A stretch of DNA of 64,000 bases from Streptomyces phaeofaciens. GTDB lineage: Bacteria; Actinomycetota; Actinomycetes; Streptomycetales; Streptomycetaceae. The stretch spans positions 186,001-250,000 of the forward strand of contig NZ_BMSA01000012.1 of the NCBI RefSeq assembly GCF_014648915.1, in the 5' to 3' direction. The notes beneath the pieces are model-generated. The model was not told the DNA's origin and did not search any database. It saw only the letters and a program-made list of their open reading frames with translations. Position numbers and translations under genes: made by a program. This document shows positions 52,500 through 62,122 of this stretch, piece by piece; position 1 is the stretch's first letter; every line of letters starts with the position of its first letter.

Positions 52500-52958
52500 A
52501 TGTCTACTCCGCCGCCGCCCCAGGGCCAGAACCCGTTCGCGCAGGGCCAGCCTCAGGCCCCGTACCCGCCGCAGCAGGGTGCCATGCCCTACGCCCCGGT
52601 TCCGGAGCAGCCGCGCCGCAAGATCACCTTCAAGCTGGTCAAGAACGTCGTGATCGTCCTGGCCGTCGCCGGCGCGGCGATCGGCGGCTACATAGCCAGC
52701 CGGGACGACGCCAACACGGCGGCGGTCGGCGACTGCATGCACCGCGGCAGCGGCAACGACAGCAACCCCGACCTCGAGGTCGTCGAGTGCAGCTCCTCCA
52801 ACGCGCAGTACATCGTGCTGGCCAAGGTCGAGGGCACGTTCACCTCGCTCACCGCGGACAGCAAGTGCGAGGAGAAGGCCAAGGACTTCCAGTACTCGTA
52901 CACCGAGACCGGTGACGGCAGTAACTTCCTGCTCTGCCTGAAGGACTACTCGAAGTAA
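52500..52958 (+). CDS. Small single-pass membrane protein
   Basis: A 152-residue protein. A Pro/Gln-rich cytoplasmic N-terminus (1-38) leads to one helix (VVIVLAVAGAAIGGYIA, about 50-66) and a small extracytoplasmic domain with Cys residues in GDCMH, VECSSS, KCEEK and LLCLKD, a pattern shared with LppU-like Streptomyces proteins that may form two disulfides. Function unknown. GGGGGACCCCC precedes the ATG. Confidence 0.78.
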   Translation: MSTPPPPQGQNPFAQGQPQAPYPPQQGAMPYAPVPEQPRRKITFKLVKNVVIVLAVAGAAIGGYIASRDDANTAAVGDCMHRGSGNDSNPDLEVVECSSSNAQYIVLAKVEGTFTSLTADSKCEEKAKDFQYSYTETGDGSNFLLCLKDYSK

Positions 52959-52971
52959 GGCAGCTGCGGAC

Positions 52972-53003
52972 AGGGGCGGTGTTTCACGTGAAACACCGCC
53001 CCT
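52972..53003. other. parS site 11 within a 32-bp perfect palindrome
   Basis: Perfect TGTTTCACGTGAAACA at 52980-52995; symmetry extends eight further bases on each side (AGGGGCGG and complement). It starts 14 bp after the upstream stop, and the plus strand continues TCGCTTT, so it could also terminate transcription. Confidence 0.95.
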
Positions 53004-53029
53004 TCGCTTTCCCGTGGACCGTCACCGGG

Positions 53030-53055
53030 GGTCATGTTTCACGTGAAACATGACC
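53030..53055. other. parS site 12 within a 26-bp perfect palindrome
   Basis: Perfect TGTTTCACGTGAAACA at 53035-53050, with five extra symmetric bases on each side (GGTCA and complement). It lies 55 bp from site 11 and 19 bp after the pcnA stop on the minus strand. Confidence 0.95.
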
Positions 53056-53073
53056 AGCCCCCGACGCGCGGCC

Positions 53074-54516
53074 TCAGCTCTGCTCGGCCCACCACTCCTT
53101 GAGTGCCGCCACCGCCGCGTCGTACTCCATGGGTCCGTTCTCCAGGCGCAGCTCCAGCAGGTGCTTGTACGCCTTGCCGATCACGGGACCGGGGCTGACG
53201 CCCAGGATCTCCATGATCTGGTTGCCGTCGAGGTCGGGACGGATCGCGTCCAGCTCCTCCTGCTCCTGAAGCTGGGCGATCCTCTCCTCCAGGCCGTCGT
53301 AGGCACGCGAGAGCGCGACCGCCTTGCGCTTGTTCCGTGTCGTGCAGTCGGAGCGGGTCAGCTTGTGAAGGCGTCCGAGAAGCGGGCCCGCGTCCCGTAC
53401 GTACCGGCGGACGGCGGAGTCCGTCCACTCGCCCATGCCGTAGCCGTGGAAGCGCAGGTGCAGCTCGACGAGACGGGAGACGTCCTTCACCAGCTCGTTG
53501 GAGTACTTCAGCGCCGTCATGCGCTTCTTCGTCATCTTCGCCCCGACCACCTCGTGGTGGTGGAACGAGACCCGGCCGTCCTTCTCGAAACGACGGGTGC
53601 GCGGCTTGCCGATGTCGTGCAGCAGCGCGGAGAGCCGGAGGACGAGGTCCGGACCGCTCTCCTCCAGCGCGATCGCCTGCTCCAGGACGATCAGCGTGTG
53701 GTCGTAGACGTCCTTGTGCCGGTGGTGCTCGTCGCTCTCCAGCCGCAGGGCGGGCAGCTCGGGCAGCACATGGTCGGCGAGCCCGGTGTCGACGAGGAGG
53801 GACAGGCCCTTGCGCGGGTGCGTGGAGAGGATCAGCTTGTTCAGCTCGTCCCGCACCCGCTCCGCGGAGACGATCTCCAGGCGCCCGGACATCTCCCGCA
53901 TCGCGGTGACGACCTCGGGGGCGACCTCGAAATCGAGCTGGGCGGCGAAGCGGGCGGCACGCATCATGCGCAGCGGATCGTCCGAGAAGGACTCCTCGGG
54001 CGTGCCCGGGGTGCGCAGCACGCGTTCGGCGAGGTCACGCAGGCCGCCGTGCGGGTCGATGAACTCCTTCTCCGGGAGTGCCACCGCCATGGCGTTCACC
54101 GTGAAGTCGCGACGGACGAGATCCTGCTCGATGGAGTCGCCGTACGACACCTCGGGCTTGCGCGAGGTGCGGTCGTACGCCTCGCAGCGGTACGTCGTCA
54201 CCTCGATCTGGTAGCCGTCCTTCTGCACGCCGACCGTGCCGAAGGCGATCCCGACCTCCCAGACGGAGTCCGCCCAGGGCCGCACGATCTTCAGGACGTC
54301 CTCGGGACGGGCATCCGTCGTGAAGTCCAGATCGTTGCCGAGCCGGCCGAGCAGTGCGTCCCGGACCGAGCCGCCGACCAGGGCGAGCGAGAATCCGGCC
54401 TGCTGGAACTGGCGCGCGAGATCGTCGGCCACCGGCGCGACCCGCAGCAGTTCGTTCACCGCACGGTGCTGCACCTGGCTCAGGGCACTGAGGTTGTCTT
54501 CGTTGGCGTTCGGCAC
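53074..54516 (-). CDS. cca: CCA tRNA nucleotidyltransferase / poly(A) polymerase family
   Basis: A 480-residue class II nucleotidyltransferase that probably adds or repairs the tRNA 3' CCA. The catalytic domain carries LVGGSVRDALLGR near residue 48 and DLDFTTDARP (metal-binding Asp pair). LVRRDFTVNAMAV follows. An HD domain has LSALLHDIGKPRTRR near residue 290. Often annotated pcnA or cca. The start is GTG 54516, without a clear ribosome binding site. It is divergent from the DUF6049 gene. Confidence 0.94.
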   Translation of the reverse strand: MPNANEDNLSALSQVQHRAVNELLRVAPVADDLARQFQQAGFSLALVGGSVRDALLGRLGNDLDFTTDARPEDVLKIVRPWADSVWEVGIAFGTVGVQKDGYQIEVTTYRCEAYDRTSRKPEVSYGDSIEQDLVRRDFTVNAMAVALPEKEFIDPHGGLRDLAERVLRTPGTPEESFSDDPLRMMRAARFAAQLDFEVAPEVVTAMREMSGRLEIVSAERVRDELNKLILSTHPRKGLSLLVDTGLADHVLPELPALRLESDEHHRHKDVYDHTLIVLEQAIALEESGPDLVLRLSALLHDIGKPRTRRFEKDGRVSFHHHEVVGAKMTKKRMTALKYSNELVKDVSRLVELHLRFHGYGMGEWTDSAVRRYVRDAGPLLGRLHKLTRSDCTTRNKRKAVALSRAYDGLEERIAQLQEQEELDAIRPDLDGNQIMEILGVSPGPVIGKAYKHLLELRLENGPMEYDAAVAALKEWWAEQS

Positions 54517-54773
54517 AACAGAAGAGGGTACGTGGCGCGGCGGGCCCCGGGCGCCCGGATTACAGCCGGGGGACAGATGCCCCGATAGCAGCGCAGAATC
54601 GTTCTGTGGGGATGTTCACGGACTCTGCTCTGCATACCCATACATAGGGGATGGAACGGCGAGCCGGCCCGATCTTGTGGACCGGTCCGCGGCACTTCCC
54701 CTCAGCGCACATCGTTACCATGCGTGGACGCACATTCCGACGACCACTGACGACGACGAGGGACGGCGAACGC

Positions 54774-57200
54774 GTGGCCGAGGCGGCAGACTTTCCGGGG
54801 ATGACTCCCTCACCTGCCCGCCGGTGGCTGCGGCGCACCGGAGCACTGCTCGCCGGAGCGCCCCTGCTGGCCGGTCTGCTGCAGCTGCCCGCGCACGCCG
54901 ATGTCCGGGCCTCCGTGCCGACCGCCTCGAACTCGGGCGCGGTCGCCGTCGCCGTCGACTCGCTCAGCCCGGCCGTCCCCGGCGACGGGGACACCGTGAC
55001 CGTGTCGGGCACGGTGACGAACAACGGCAAGCAGGCGGTCGACGACGCCCACGTGGGCCTGTGGGTGGGGTCCGTCCTGACCACCCGCTCGGCGATCGAC
55101 GACGCCGCGAAGGACGCGGACGATCCGGACGTCGGCGGCGGCTCCGAGGTGGGCGGCAAGTACGTCACCGAGTTCGACAAGCTCACCCCGGGCGTGGCCG
55201 AGCACTTCAGCATCTCCGTACCGGTCGACGAGCTGGATCTCGGCGGCGAGGGCGTCTACCCGCTCGGCGTAGCCCTCTCCGGCGAAACGTCGGCGGAGCC
55301 GTGGGAGCACGTGCTGGGCGTCCAGCGGACCTTCCTGCCGTGGCAGCCCGAGGAGGCGGACACGGAGACCCGGACGACGGTGCTGTGGCCGCTGGTCTCG
55401 ACCGTCCACATGACGGCGGAGACCGGTTCGGACGCTCAGCAGACGCCGGTCTTCCTCAACGACGACCTCGCCGACGAGATAGCTCCCGGCGGCCGCCTGG
55501 ACCAGCTCCTGGCCCTGGGCAAGGACCTCGACGTCACCTGGGTGATCGACCCGGGCCTGCTGGCGTCCGTCGACGCCATGACCGGCAGCTACCGGATCCG
55601 GGGCGCGGACGACACCACCACGGCCGGCACCCACCAGGCGGTCGCCAAGCAGTGGCTCGCCGAGCTCCAGGAAGCGGTGCAGGACAAGGAGGTCGTGGCG
55701 CTGCCCTTCGCGGACCCCGACCTGGCCTCCCTCGCCCACAACGGCACCGGCGTCACCAGCTCGCTCAGCCAGCTCAAGGCGGCCACCGACGTCGCCGCCA
55801 CCACGGTGGAGACGGTGCTCCACGTGACTCCGAGCACCGACTTCGCGTGGCCGGTGGACGGTGCCGTCGACCGGTCGATCGTCAAGGTCGCCACCTCGGC
55901 CGGCGCCGACAAGGTGATCGCGCGCAACGACAGCCTGAACGAGACCGGCGGTCTCACCTACACCCCCTCCGCGGCCCGCCCCATCGGCGGCGGCACCACG
56001 GCGGTGGTCGCGGACGCCCGGCTCTCGAAGGCGTTCCAGGGCGAACTGACGAAGGCCTCCGCCTCCACGCTCGCCGTACAGCAGTTCCTCGCGCAGAGCC
56101 TGGCGCTGAACCTTCAGACGAACAAGCAGCGCAGCATCGTGGTCGCCCCCCAGCGGATGCCCACCGCGAAGCAGGCCCAGGCCATGGCGGAGGCCGTCAC
56201 GGCCCTCCAGGGCGGTACCTGGTCGCAGCCTCAGCTGCTCACCGAGGCCGCCGCGGCCAAGCCCGACGCCGGTGCCACCACGAAGGTGCCCTCGCGGTCG
56301 GCGTACCCCTCGTCGCTGCGCAAGCAGGAGCTGACTCAGTCGGCCTTCCAGGACATCGGGACCACGCAGGACAAGCTCGACAGCTTCAAGGTCATCCTCA
56401 CCGACGAGTCCCGGGTGGTGACCCCCTTCGGCCGGGCGCTCAACCGGGAGATGTCCACGTCGTGGCGGGGCCGGGCCGTCCCGGCGAGCACGTTCCGCCA
56501 GGATGTGCGGGACTACCTCGACACCCTGGCCAGCCAGGTCAAGCTGATCGACAAGTCGGAGACCAAGCTCTCCGGACGCAGCGCCACGATTCCCGTGACC
56601 GTGCAGAACAACCTGGTGCAGGGCGTCGACCACCTGGTGCTGCGGCTCACCTCGACCAACCCGACCCGCCTGGAGTTCGGCGACGACGGCTCGGTGGAGC
56701 AGGAGATCGCCGTCTCCGGCGGGCACAGCACGACGGTGAAGTTCCCCACGTCCGCCAACGTCAACGGCAAGACCACCTTGATCGCGCAGCTGTACACCGA
56801 GGACGGCCGGCCGTACGGTACGGCGGTCAGCTTCGATGTGAAGGTCACCGAGATCACGGCCACCGTGATGCTGGTGATCGGCGGCGGCGTGCTGCTGCTG
56901 GTGCTGGCCGGCTTCCGCATGTACACCCAGCGCAAGCGCGCGGCGGCCCGGCGGGCGGAGGAGAACGGCCCGGAGGGGAACGGCCCGGAGGAGACGGACG
57001 AGGTCGACGGGCCCGGCCCGGACACCGACGGCCCGGACACCGACGGCCCGGTGAACCACCAGGACCCCGCGGAACGTCTTAGTGGGGAGTCGGTCCTGCG
57101 CGCCGGGGCAGACGACCCGGAGCAGCCGAGTGACGAGACACCGGACACCGCAGCGGAAAGCCCGGACCCTTCGGGGACGGGTGAGAGAGTGGACCGTTGA
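54774..57200 (+). CDS. DUF6049-type secreted, membrane-anchored protein
   Basis: An 808-residue protein of unknown function. A signal-like N-terminus (RRTGALLAGAPLLAGLLQLPAHA) leads to a large extracytoplasmic part with a NEW3/CARDB-like start (TVTVSGTVTNNGKQAVDDAHVGLWV) and a later Ig-like segment. A single C-terminal helix at about 695-718 (VMLVIGGGVLLLVLAGFRMY) precedes a basic, acidic-repeat tail. It corresponds in place to Rv3909 of M. tuberculosis, next to murJ. The GTG at 54774 has GAGGGACGG upstream; ATG 54720 is a possible alternative. Confidence 0.82.
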   Translation: MAEAADFPGMTPSPARRWLRRTGALLAGAPLLAGLLQLPAHADVRASVPTASNSGAVAVAVDSLSPAVPGDGDTVTVSGTVTNNGKQAVDDAHVGLWVGSVLTTRSAIDDAAKDADDPDVGGGSEVGGKYVTEFDKLTPGVAEHFSISVPVDELDLGGEGVYPLGVALSGETSAEPWEHVLGVQRTFLPWQPEEADTETRTTVLWPLVSTVHMTAETGSDAQQTPVFLNDDLADEIAPGGRLDQLLALGKDLDVTWVIDPGLLASVDAMTGSYRIRGADDTTTAGTHQAVAKQWLAELQEAVQDKEVVALPFADPDLASLAHNGTGVTSSLSQLKAATDVAATTVETVLHVTPSTDFAWPVDGAVDRSIVKVATSAGADKVIARNDSLNETGGLTYTPSAARPIGGGTTAVVADARLSKAFQGELTKASASTLAVQQFLAQSLALNLQTNKQRSIVVAPQRMPTAKQAQAMAEAVTALQGGTWSQPQLLTEAAAAKPDAGATTKVPSRSAYPSSLRKQELTQSAFQDIGTTQDKLDSFKVILTDESRVVTPFGRALNREMSTSWRGRAVPASTFRQDVRDYLDTLASQVKLIDKSETKLSGRSATIPVTVQNNLVQGVDHLVLRLTSTNPTRLEFGDDGSVEQEIAVSGGHSTTVKFPTSANVNGKTTLIAQLYTEDGRPYGTAVSFDVKVTEITATVMLVIGGGVLLLVLAGFRMYTQRKRAAARRAEENGPEGNGPEETDEVDGPGPDTDGPDTDGPVNHQDPAERLSGESVLRAGADDPEQPSDETPDTAAESPDPSGTGERVDR

Positions 57201-57244
57201 GGATGTCGTGGCCGGTGGGCCCGGGACGATGAGGTGGGGTAACC

Positions 57245-59515
57245 ATGAACGCGCCGTACGAGGGTGACCGCGGCCAGGCCGCGGGCAGCTCGGGTCAGCC
57301 CGAGGGCCCGCCGCCCGGGCACGGCCAGGTGCCGCCGCAGCACCCCGCGGACATGTACCTCCAGGACGCCTACGACCAGGACCCCTACCGGTCCCAGGAC
57401 CTCACCGCGCAGGACCCGGTCGCCGAGGCGCTCTACGACCGCGCCGCGCACCCGCCGCCGCCCCCGGGCACGTACCAGCCGCAGCAGCCCCTGTACGGCC
57501 GTCCCGAGCAGTCCCCGTACGCGCCCGACCCGCGCGTGTGGGCCCAGACTCCGGCGCCGGAGCCGGAGGGCCCCACCCAGTACCTGCCGTACGGCGACGA
57601 CCCGCGGACGACACAGTTCGTGGGCGTGGACGACCTGGTGACGCACTCCGGTGAGCAGCCGCACCAGCCGGACGCCTTCGCGCACCTGTTCAAGGACCAG
57701 CAGCAGGGCGGCACCCTCCCGCCGCTGGAGTCCCCCGCGGTGCCCGGCCCGGCCCACGCACCGGGCGGCCCTGCGGCCTCCTCTCCTTACCAGGCGCCCC
57801 AGTACCAGGCGCAGGCTCCGCAGTACGAGGCGCCGGCCGACGAGCCCGCCTCCCCGGCGCCCGCCCCGGCAGCCCCGAAGAAGGGCGGGCGGGCCTCGGG
57901 CCTGCTGAAGTCCAGCGCCGTGATGGCGGCGGGCACCATGGTCTCCCGCCTCACCGGCTTCGTCCGCTCCGCGCTGATCGTCTCGGCGCTCGGCGTCGGC
58001 CTCCTCGGCGACACCTTCCAGGTCGCCTACCAGCTGCCGACGATGATCTACATCCTGACCGTCGGCGGCGGCCTCAACTCCGTCTTCGTCCCGCAGCTGG
58101 TGCGGGCCATGAAGGAGGACGACGACGGCGGCGAGGCCTACGCCAACCGTCTGCTGACGCTGGTGGTGGTGGCGCTCGGCGTGCTCACCGTCGCCGCGGT
58201 CGCCGCGGCCCCGCTGCTGATCCGGGCGCTGTCCGACCCGGTCGCCAGCGACCCGGCCGCCAACGAGGTCGGCGTCACCTTCGTCCGCTACTTCCTGCCC
58301 TCGATCTTCTTCATGGGCGTCCATGTGGTGATGGGCCAGATCCTCAACGCGCGCGGCAAGTTCGGCGCGATGATGTGGACACCGGTCCTGAACAACATCG
58401 TCATCATCGTGACGCTGGGCATGTTCATCTGGGTCTACGGCACCGCCGCCGACTCCGGCATGAAGGTCACGTCCATCCCGCCGGAGGGCCAGCGGCTCCT
58501 CGGCATCGGCGTCCTGCTCGGCCTCGTCGTACAGGCCCTGGCGATGATCCCGTACCTGCGGGAGACCGGCTTCCGGCTGCGGCTGCGATTCGACTGGAGG
58601 GGCCACGGCCTGGGCAAGGCCGTGACGCTCGCCAAGTGGACCTTCCTGTTCGTCCTCGCCAACCAGGCGGGCGCGATCGTCGTCTCCCAGCTGTCCACCG
58701 CGGCCGGCAAGGACTCGCCCGTCGACGGCACCGGCTTCGCCGCCTACGCCAACGCCCAGCTGATCTGGGGCCTCCCGCAGGCGATCATCACCGTCTCGCT
58801 GATGGCCGCCCTGCTGCCCCGCATCTCCCGCTCGGCCGCCGAGGGCGACGGCGGCGCGGTCCGCGACGACATCTCCCAGGGCCTGCGCACCACGGCCGTC
58901 GCGATCGTCCCGATCGCCTTCGGCTTCCTCGCCCTCGGCATCCCGATGTGCACCCTGATCTTCGGTTCCTCCGGCACCAGCGAGGCCACCAACATGGGCT
59001 TCATGCTGATGGCCTTCGGCCTCGGCCTGGTCCCCTACTCGGTGCAGTACGTCGTCCTGCGCGCCTTCTACGCCTACGAGGACACCCGCACCCCCTTCTA
59101 CAACACGGTCATCGTGGCCGCCGTCAACGCGAGCGCCTCGGCCGTCTGTTACTTCGTCCTCCCGGCCCGCTGGGCCGTGGTCGGCATGGCCGCCGCCTAC
59201 GGCCTGGCCTACTCGATCGGCGTCGGCGTCGCCTGGAACCGACTGCGCAAGCGGCTCGGCGGCGATCTCGACGGCTCCCACGTCCTGCGCACCTACGCCC
59301 GGTTGTGCATCGCCTCGGTACCGGCCGCCCTCATCAGCGGCGCGGCCTGCTACGGCATCGGACACACGCTGGGCCAGGGCGTCGTCGGCTCGTTCGCCGC
59401 GCTGCTGGCCGGCGGGGCACTGCTGCTCGGAATCTTCTTCGTTGCCGCCCGCCGGATGCGCATCGAGGAGCTCAACTCGCTCGTCGGTATGGTTCGCGGA
59501 CGCCTGGGACGCTGA
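57245..59515 (+). CDS. murJ: MurJ/MviN lipid II flippase
   Basis: A 756-residue, 14-helix MOP-superfamily transporter that flips lipid II across the membrane. The first 218 residues are an unusual Pro/Gln/Tyr-rich cytoplasmic region. The core then starts LKSSAVMAAGTMVSRLTGFVRSALI, with VAYQLPTMIYILTVGGGLNSVFVPQLVRAM and YANAQLIWGLPQAIITVSLMAALLPRIS. It follows the DUF6049 gene and precedes the pseudokinase gene. In mycobacteria the last two are fused in one MviN protein. Confidence 0.95.
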   Translation: MNAPYEGDRGQAAGSSGQPEGPPPGHGQVPPQHPADMYLQDAYDQDPYRSQDLTAQDPVAEALYDRAAHPPPPPGTYQPQQPLYGRPEQSPYAPDPRVWAQTPAPEPEGPTQYLPYGDDPRTTQFVGVDDLVTHSGEQPHQPDAFAHLFKDQQQGGTLPPLESPAVPGPAHAPGGPAASSPYQAPQYQAQAPQYEAPADEPASPAPAPAAPKKGGRASGLLKSSAVMAAGTMVSRLTGFVRSALIVSALGVGLLGDTFQVAYQLPTMIYILTVGGGLNSVFVPQLVRAMKEDDDGGEAYANRLLTLVVVALGVLTVAAVAAAPLLIRALSDPVASDPAANEVGVTFVRYFLPSIFFMGVHVVMGQILNARGKFGAMMWTPVLNNIVIIVTLGMFIWVYGTAADSGMKVTSIPPEGQRLLGIGVLLGLVVQALAMIPYLRETGFRLRLRFDWRGHGLGKAVTLAKWTFLFVLANQAGAIVVSQLSTAAGKDSPVDGTGFAAYANAQLIWGLPQAIITVSLMAALLPRISRSAAEGDGGAVRDDISQGLRTTAVAIVPIAFGFLALGIPMCTLIFGSSGTSEATNMGFMLMAFGLGLVPYSVQYVVLRAFYAYEDTRTPFYNTVIVAAVNASASAVCYFVLPARWAVVGMAAAYGLAYSIGVGVAWNRLRKRLGGDLDGSHVLRTYARLCIASVPAALISGAACYGIGHTLGQGVVGSFAALLAGGALLLGIFFVAARRMRIEELNSLVGMVRGRLGR

Positions 59516-59653
59516 AACAGGGGGTACCCGCACAACCATCGCCCGCCATCGTGTGTCGTGCATAGCGGCGGACTGTGGGCACAATTGGATCCGGCGTCGG
59601 ACGGCGCGCACGAGGTCGGGGCGCGCGCACTGGATGGGGAGGCAGGAACGACG

Positions 59654-61372
59654 GTGGCGGAACGGAGCACGGCTGCCGTCGACGTGGCAGACAACAGCGG
59701 CGACAAGCCGCTGACCGCACAGGCGGACCAGTCCACGGCCGACGGGGTGGCCATAAACCGGGAGCGGGACACGGACAGCGACGAGGCACAGGGGAGTGGC
59801 GGGACCGAACGTCTCGACAAGGCCTCACCGCCAGAACTGCACAGCGGCCACAAACTCGCCAGGCGCTACCGCCTCGAGGAGTGCGTCACCCGTCTGGACG
59901 GTTTCAGCAGTTGGCGCGCCGTGGACGAGAAACTCCGGCGCGCGGTGGGCGTTCACATCCTGCCCGCGGACCATGGGCGAGCCCGTTCGGTGCTGGCCGC
60001 GGCCCGCTCGTCCGCGCTGCTCGGCGATCCGCGCTTCGTGCAGGTGCTGGACGCCGTCGAGGAGAACGACCTCGTCTACGTCGTCCACGAGTGGCTGCCC
60101 GACGCCACAGAGCTGAGCACCCTGCTCGCCTCCGGTCCACTGGAGCCGCACGACGCATACCAGATGGTCAGTCAGATCGCCTCGGCGATGGCCGCCGCAC
60201 ACCGTGAGGGCCTGTCGCATCTGCGCCTGAACCCCAACGCCGTGCTGCGCACCTCCACGGGCCAGTGGCGCATCCGCGGCCTCGCCGTGAACGCCGCGCT
60301 GCGCGGCATCACCTCCGACACCCCGCAGCGCACCGACACCGAGGCGATCGGCGCCCTGCTCTACGCGGCGCTGACCCAGCGCTGGCCGTACGAGAACGAC
60401 GCCTACGGGCTGTCCGGGCTGCCCAAGGACGTCGGGCTGATCGCCCCCGACCAGGTCCGCGCCGGCGTCCACCGCGGCCTGTCGGAACTGGCCATGCGCG
60501 CACTCGCCAACGACGGCGCGACCGCCTCCCGGCACGAGGCCGCCTGCACCACGCCGGACGAGCTGGTGAAGGCGGTCGCCGAGATGCCCCGCATCCGCCC
60601 GCCGGAGCCGGCCTTCACCGCGCCGCCGGAGTACCAGCGCACGACGTACCAGCAGGGCACCTACGGCCGCCCCGCGCCGCACCCCGGCGCGACGCAGCCC
60701 GTCCCGAGCCCGCCGCCCCCGCTCCAGAGCCGCACCGGCCGGGCCCTGAAGTGGGCGGTCTCCGCCCTGCTCATCGCCGCGCTCGGCCTGGGCAGCTGGC
60801 AGCTCGCGGACGCCCTGATGGACCAGAGCAAGTCCGACGACACCAACCAGACGCAGACGACCGACGACGGCGACAAGAACAGCGCCGCCCCGAAGCCGGT
60901 CCAGCAGCTGAAGATCCAGGACGCGGCCGAGTACGTGGTGAGCGGCGACGCCCAGCACCCCGGCGACGTCGACGAGACCTACGACGGCGACAGCTCGACG
61001 TACTGGCGAACCTCCAGCTTCCTCGGCGGCCCCGTGCTCGCGCCGTACAAGCCGGGCGTGGGCATCGTCTACGACCTCGGCACCGCCCAGGAGGTCTCCG
61101 CGGCGACGATAAAGCTCTACTACGGCGGCAACCACACGACCGTGAACCTGTACGCCGCGGAGTCGCTGAACCCGGACCCGAGCGCCCTCCAGTCGATGCA
61201 GAAGATGGGCGAGGTCACGACGAGCGCCACCACCGCCACGGTCAAGGTCACCAAGCCCGTGAAGTCGCGGTACGTGCTCGTCTGGCTCACGGCGCTGCCG
61301 CACGCCCCGGGCGACCAGTACAGCGATCCCGGCTTCAAGCAGGCCGTCACCGACGTGAAGTTCACGGGCTGA
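59654..61372 (+). CDS. MurJ-associated pseudokinase with extracytoplasmic domain
   Basis: A 572-residue protein. Residues 60-320 resemble a Ser/Thr kinase fold (LARRYRLEECV, VYVVHEWLP, AAHREGLSHLRLNPNAVLRT). It lacks the VAIK Lys, the HRD Asp and the DFG Asp, so it should be catalytically inactive. A helix (WAVSALLIAALGLGSWQLADAL, about 390-412) is followed by an extracytoplasmic domain with a discoidin-like start (YDGDSSTYWRTSSF). It equals the C-terminal part of mycobacterial MviN, which binds FhaA. GTG 59654 with AGGAA upstream is the likely start; ATG 59558 adds 32 residues. Confidence 0.88.
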   Translation: MAERSTAAVDVADNSGDKPLTAQADQSTADGVAINRERDTDSDEAQGSGGTERLDKASPPELHSGHKLARRYRLEECVTRLDGFSSWRAVDEKLRRAVGVHILPADHGRARSVLAAARSSALLGDPRFVQVLDAVEENDLVYVVHEWLPDATELSTLLASGPLEPHDAYQMVSQIASAMAAAHREGLSHLRLNPNAVLRTSTGQWRIRGLAVNAALRGITSDTPQRTDTEAIGALLYAALTQRWPYENDAYGLSGLPKDVGLIAPDQVRAGVHRGLSELAMRALANDGATASRHEAACTTPDELVKAVAEMPRIRPPEPAFTAPPEYQRTTYQQGTYGRPAPHPGATQPVPSPPPPLQSRTGRALKWAVSALLIAALGLGSWQLADALMDQSKSDDTNQTQTTDDGDKNSAAPKPVQQLKIQDAAEYVVSGDAQHPGDVDETYDGDSSTYWRTSSFLGGPVLAPYKPGVGIVYDLGTAQEVSAATIKLYYGGNHTTVNLYAAESLNPDPSALQSMQKMGEVTTSATTATVKVTKPVKSRYVLVWLTALPHAPGDQYSDPGFKQAVTDVKFTG

Positions 61373-61399
61373 CGTCGCACAGGGGGAGGAGGTCCGATC

Positions 61400-62122
61400 G
61401 TGGAGGGCGTCGATGCCGGCGAAGTGAGCGACCAGGACCTCCTCGCCCGGCATGTGGAGGGCGATCCCGACGCCTTCGGTGAGCTTGTACGGCGTCACCG
61501 CGACCGGCTGTGGGCGGTGGCCCTGCGAACGCTGGGAGACCGCGAGGAGGCCGCTGACGCCGTCCAGGACGCCCTTGTGTCCGCCTACCGGGCCGCTCAC
61601 ACCTTCCGCGGCCAGTCCGCCGTCACCACCTGGCTGCACCGCATCACGGTGAACGCCTGCCTGGACCGGGCCCGCAAGGCCGCCTCCCGCAAGACCTCGC
61701 CGGTCGACGACACCGAGCGCCTGGACCAGCTCCTGGAGCCGCACGAGTCGGCCTCCGCCCCCGCCGAGCGCAACGACCTGCACCGCCAGCTCATCGAGGC
61801 GCTCGGCACGCTCCCGCCCGACCAGCGGGCCGCCCTGGTCCTGGTGGACATGCAGGGCTACCCCGTCGCGGAGGCCGCCCGTGTGCTCGACGTGCCCACC
61901 GGAACCGTGAAGAGCCGATGTGCCCGAGGCAGAGCCAGACTGCTCCCGCTGCTCACCCATCTGCGTCCCGAAAGCACCGGCGACCCGGAGGAAAGCGGCG
62001 GGGGACGGAACCGGGCGCAGGGGACATCCGTCCCACCGGCAGCGGAACCTCGCGGCGAGGGTCCGGATCACGCCGGGACAGGCGATTCAGCTGCTGTGAA
62101 GGGCGGAGGTGGGCGAACGTGA
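61400..62122 (+). CDS. sigM: ECF RNA polymerase sigma factor, SigM-like
   Basis: A 240-residue group 4 sigma factor. Region 2 has DPDAFGELVRRHRDRLWAVALRTLGDREEAADAVQDALVSAYR, and region 4 has LPPDQRAALVLVDMQGYPVAEAARVLDVPTGTVKSRCARGRARL. The disordered C-terminal tail of about 45 residues is extra. Its stop overlaps the GTG of the anti-sigma gene (GTGA). Position and neighbours match M. tuberculosis sigM between mviN and trxB. The start codon is GTG 61400. Confidence 0.93.
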   Translation: MEGVDAGEVSDQDLLARHVEGDPDAFGELVRRHRDRLWAVALRTLGDREEAADAVQDALVSAYRAAHTFRGQSAVTTWLHRITVNACLDRARKAASRKTSPVDDTERLDQLLEPHESASAPAERNDLHRQLIEALGTLPPDQRAALVLVDMQGYPVAEAARVLDVPTGTVKSRCARGRARLLPLLTHLRPESTGDPEESGGGRNRAQGTSVPPAAEPRGEGPDHAGTGDSAAVKGGGGRT

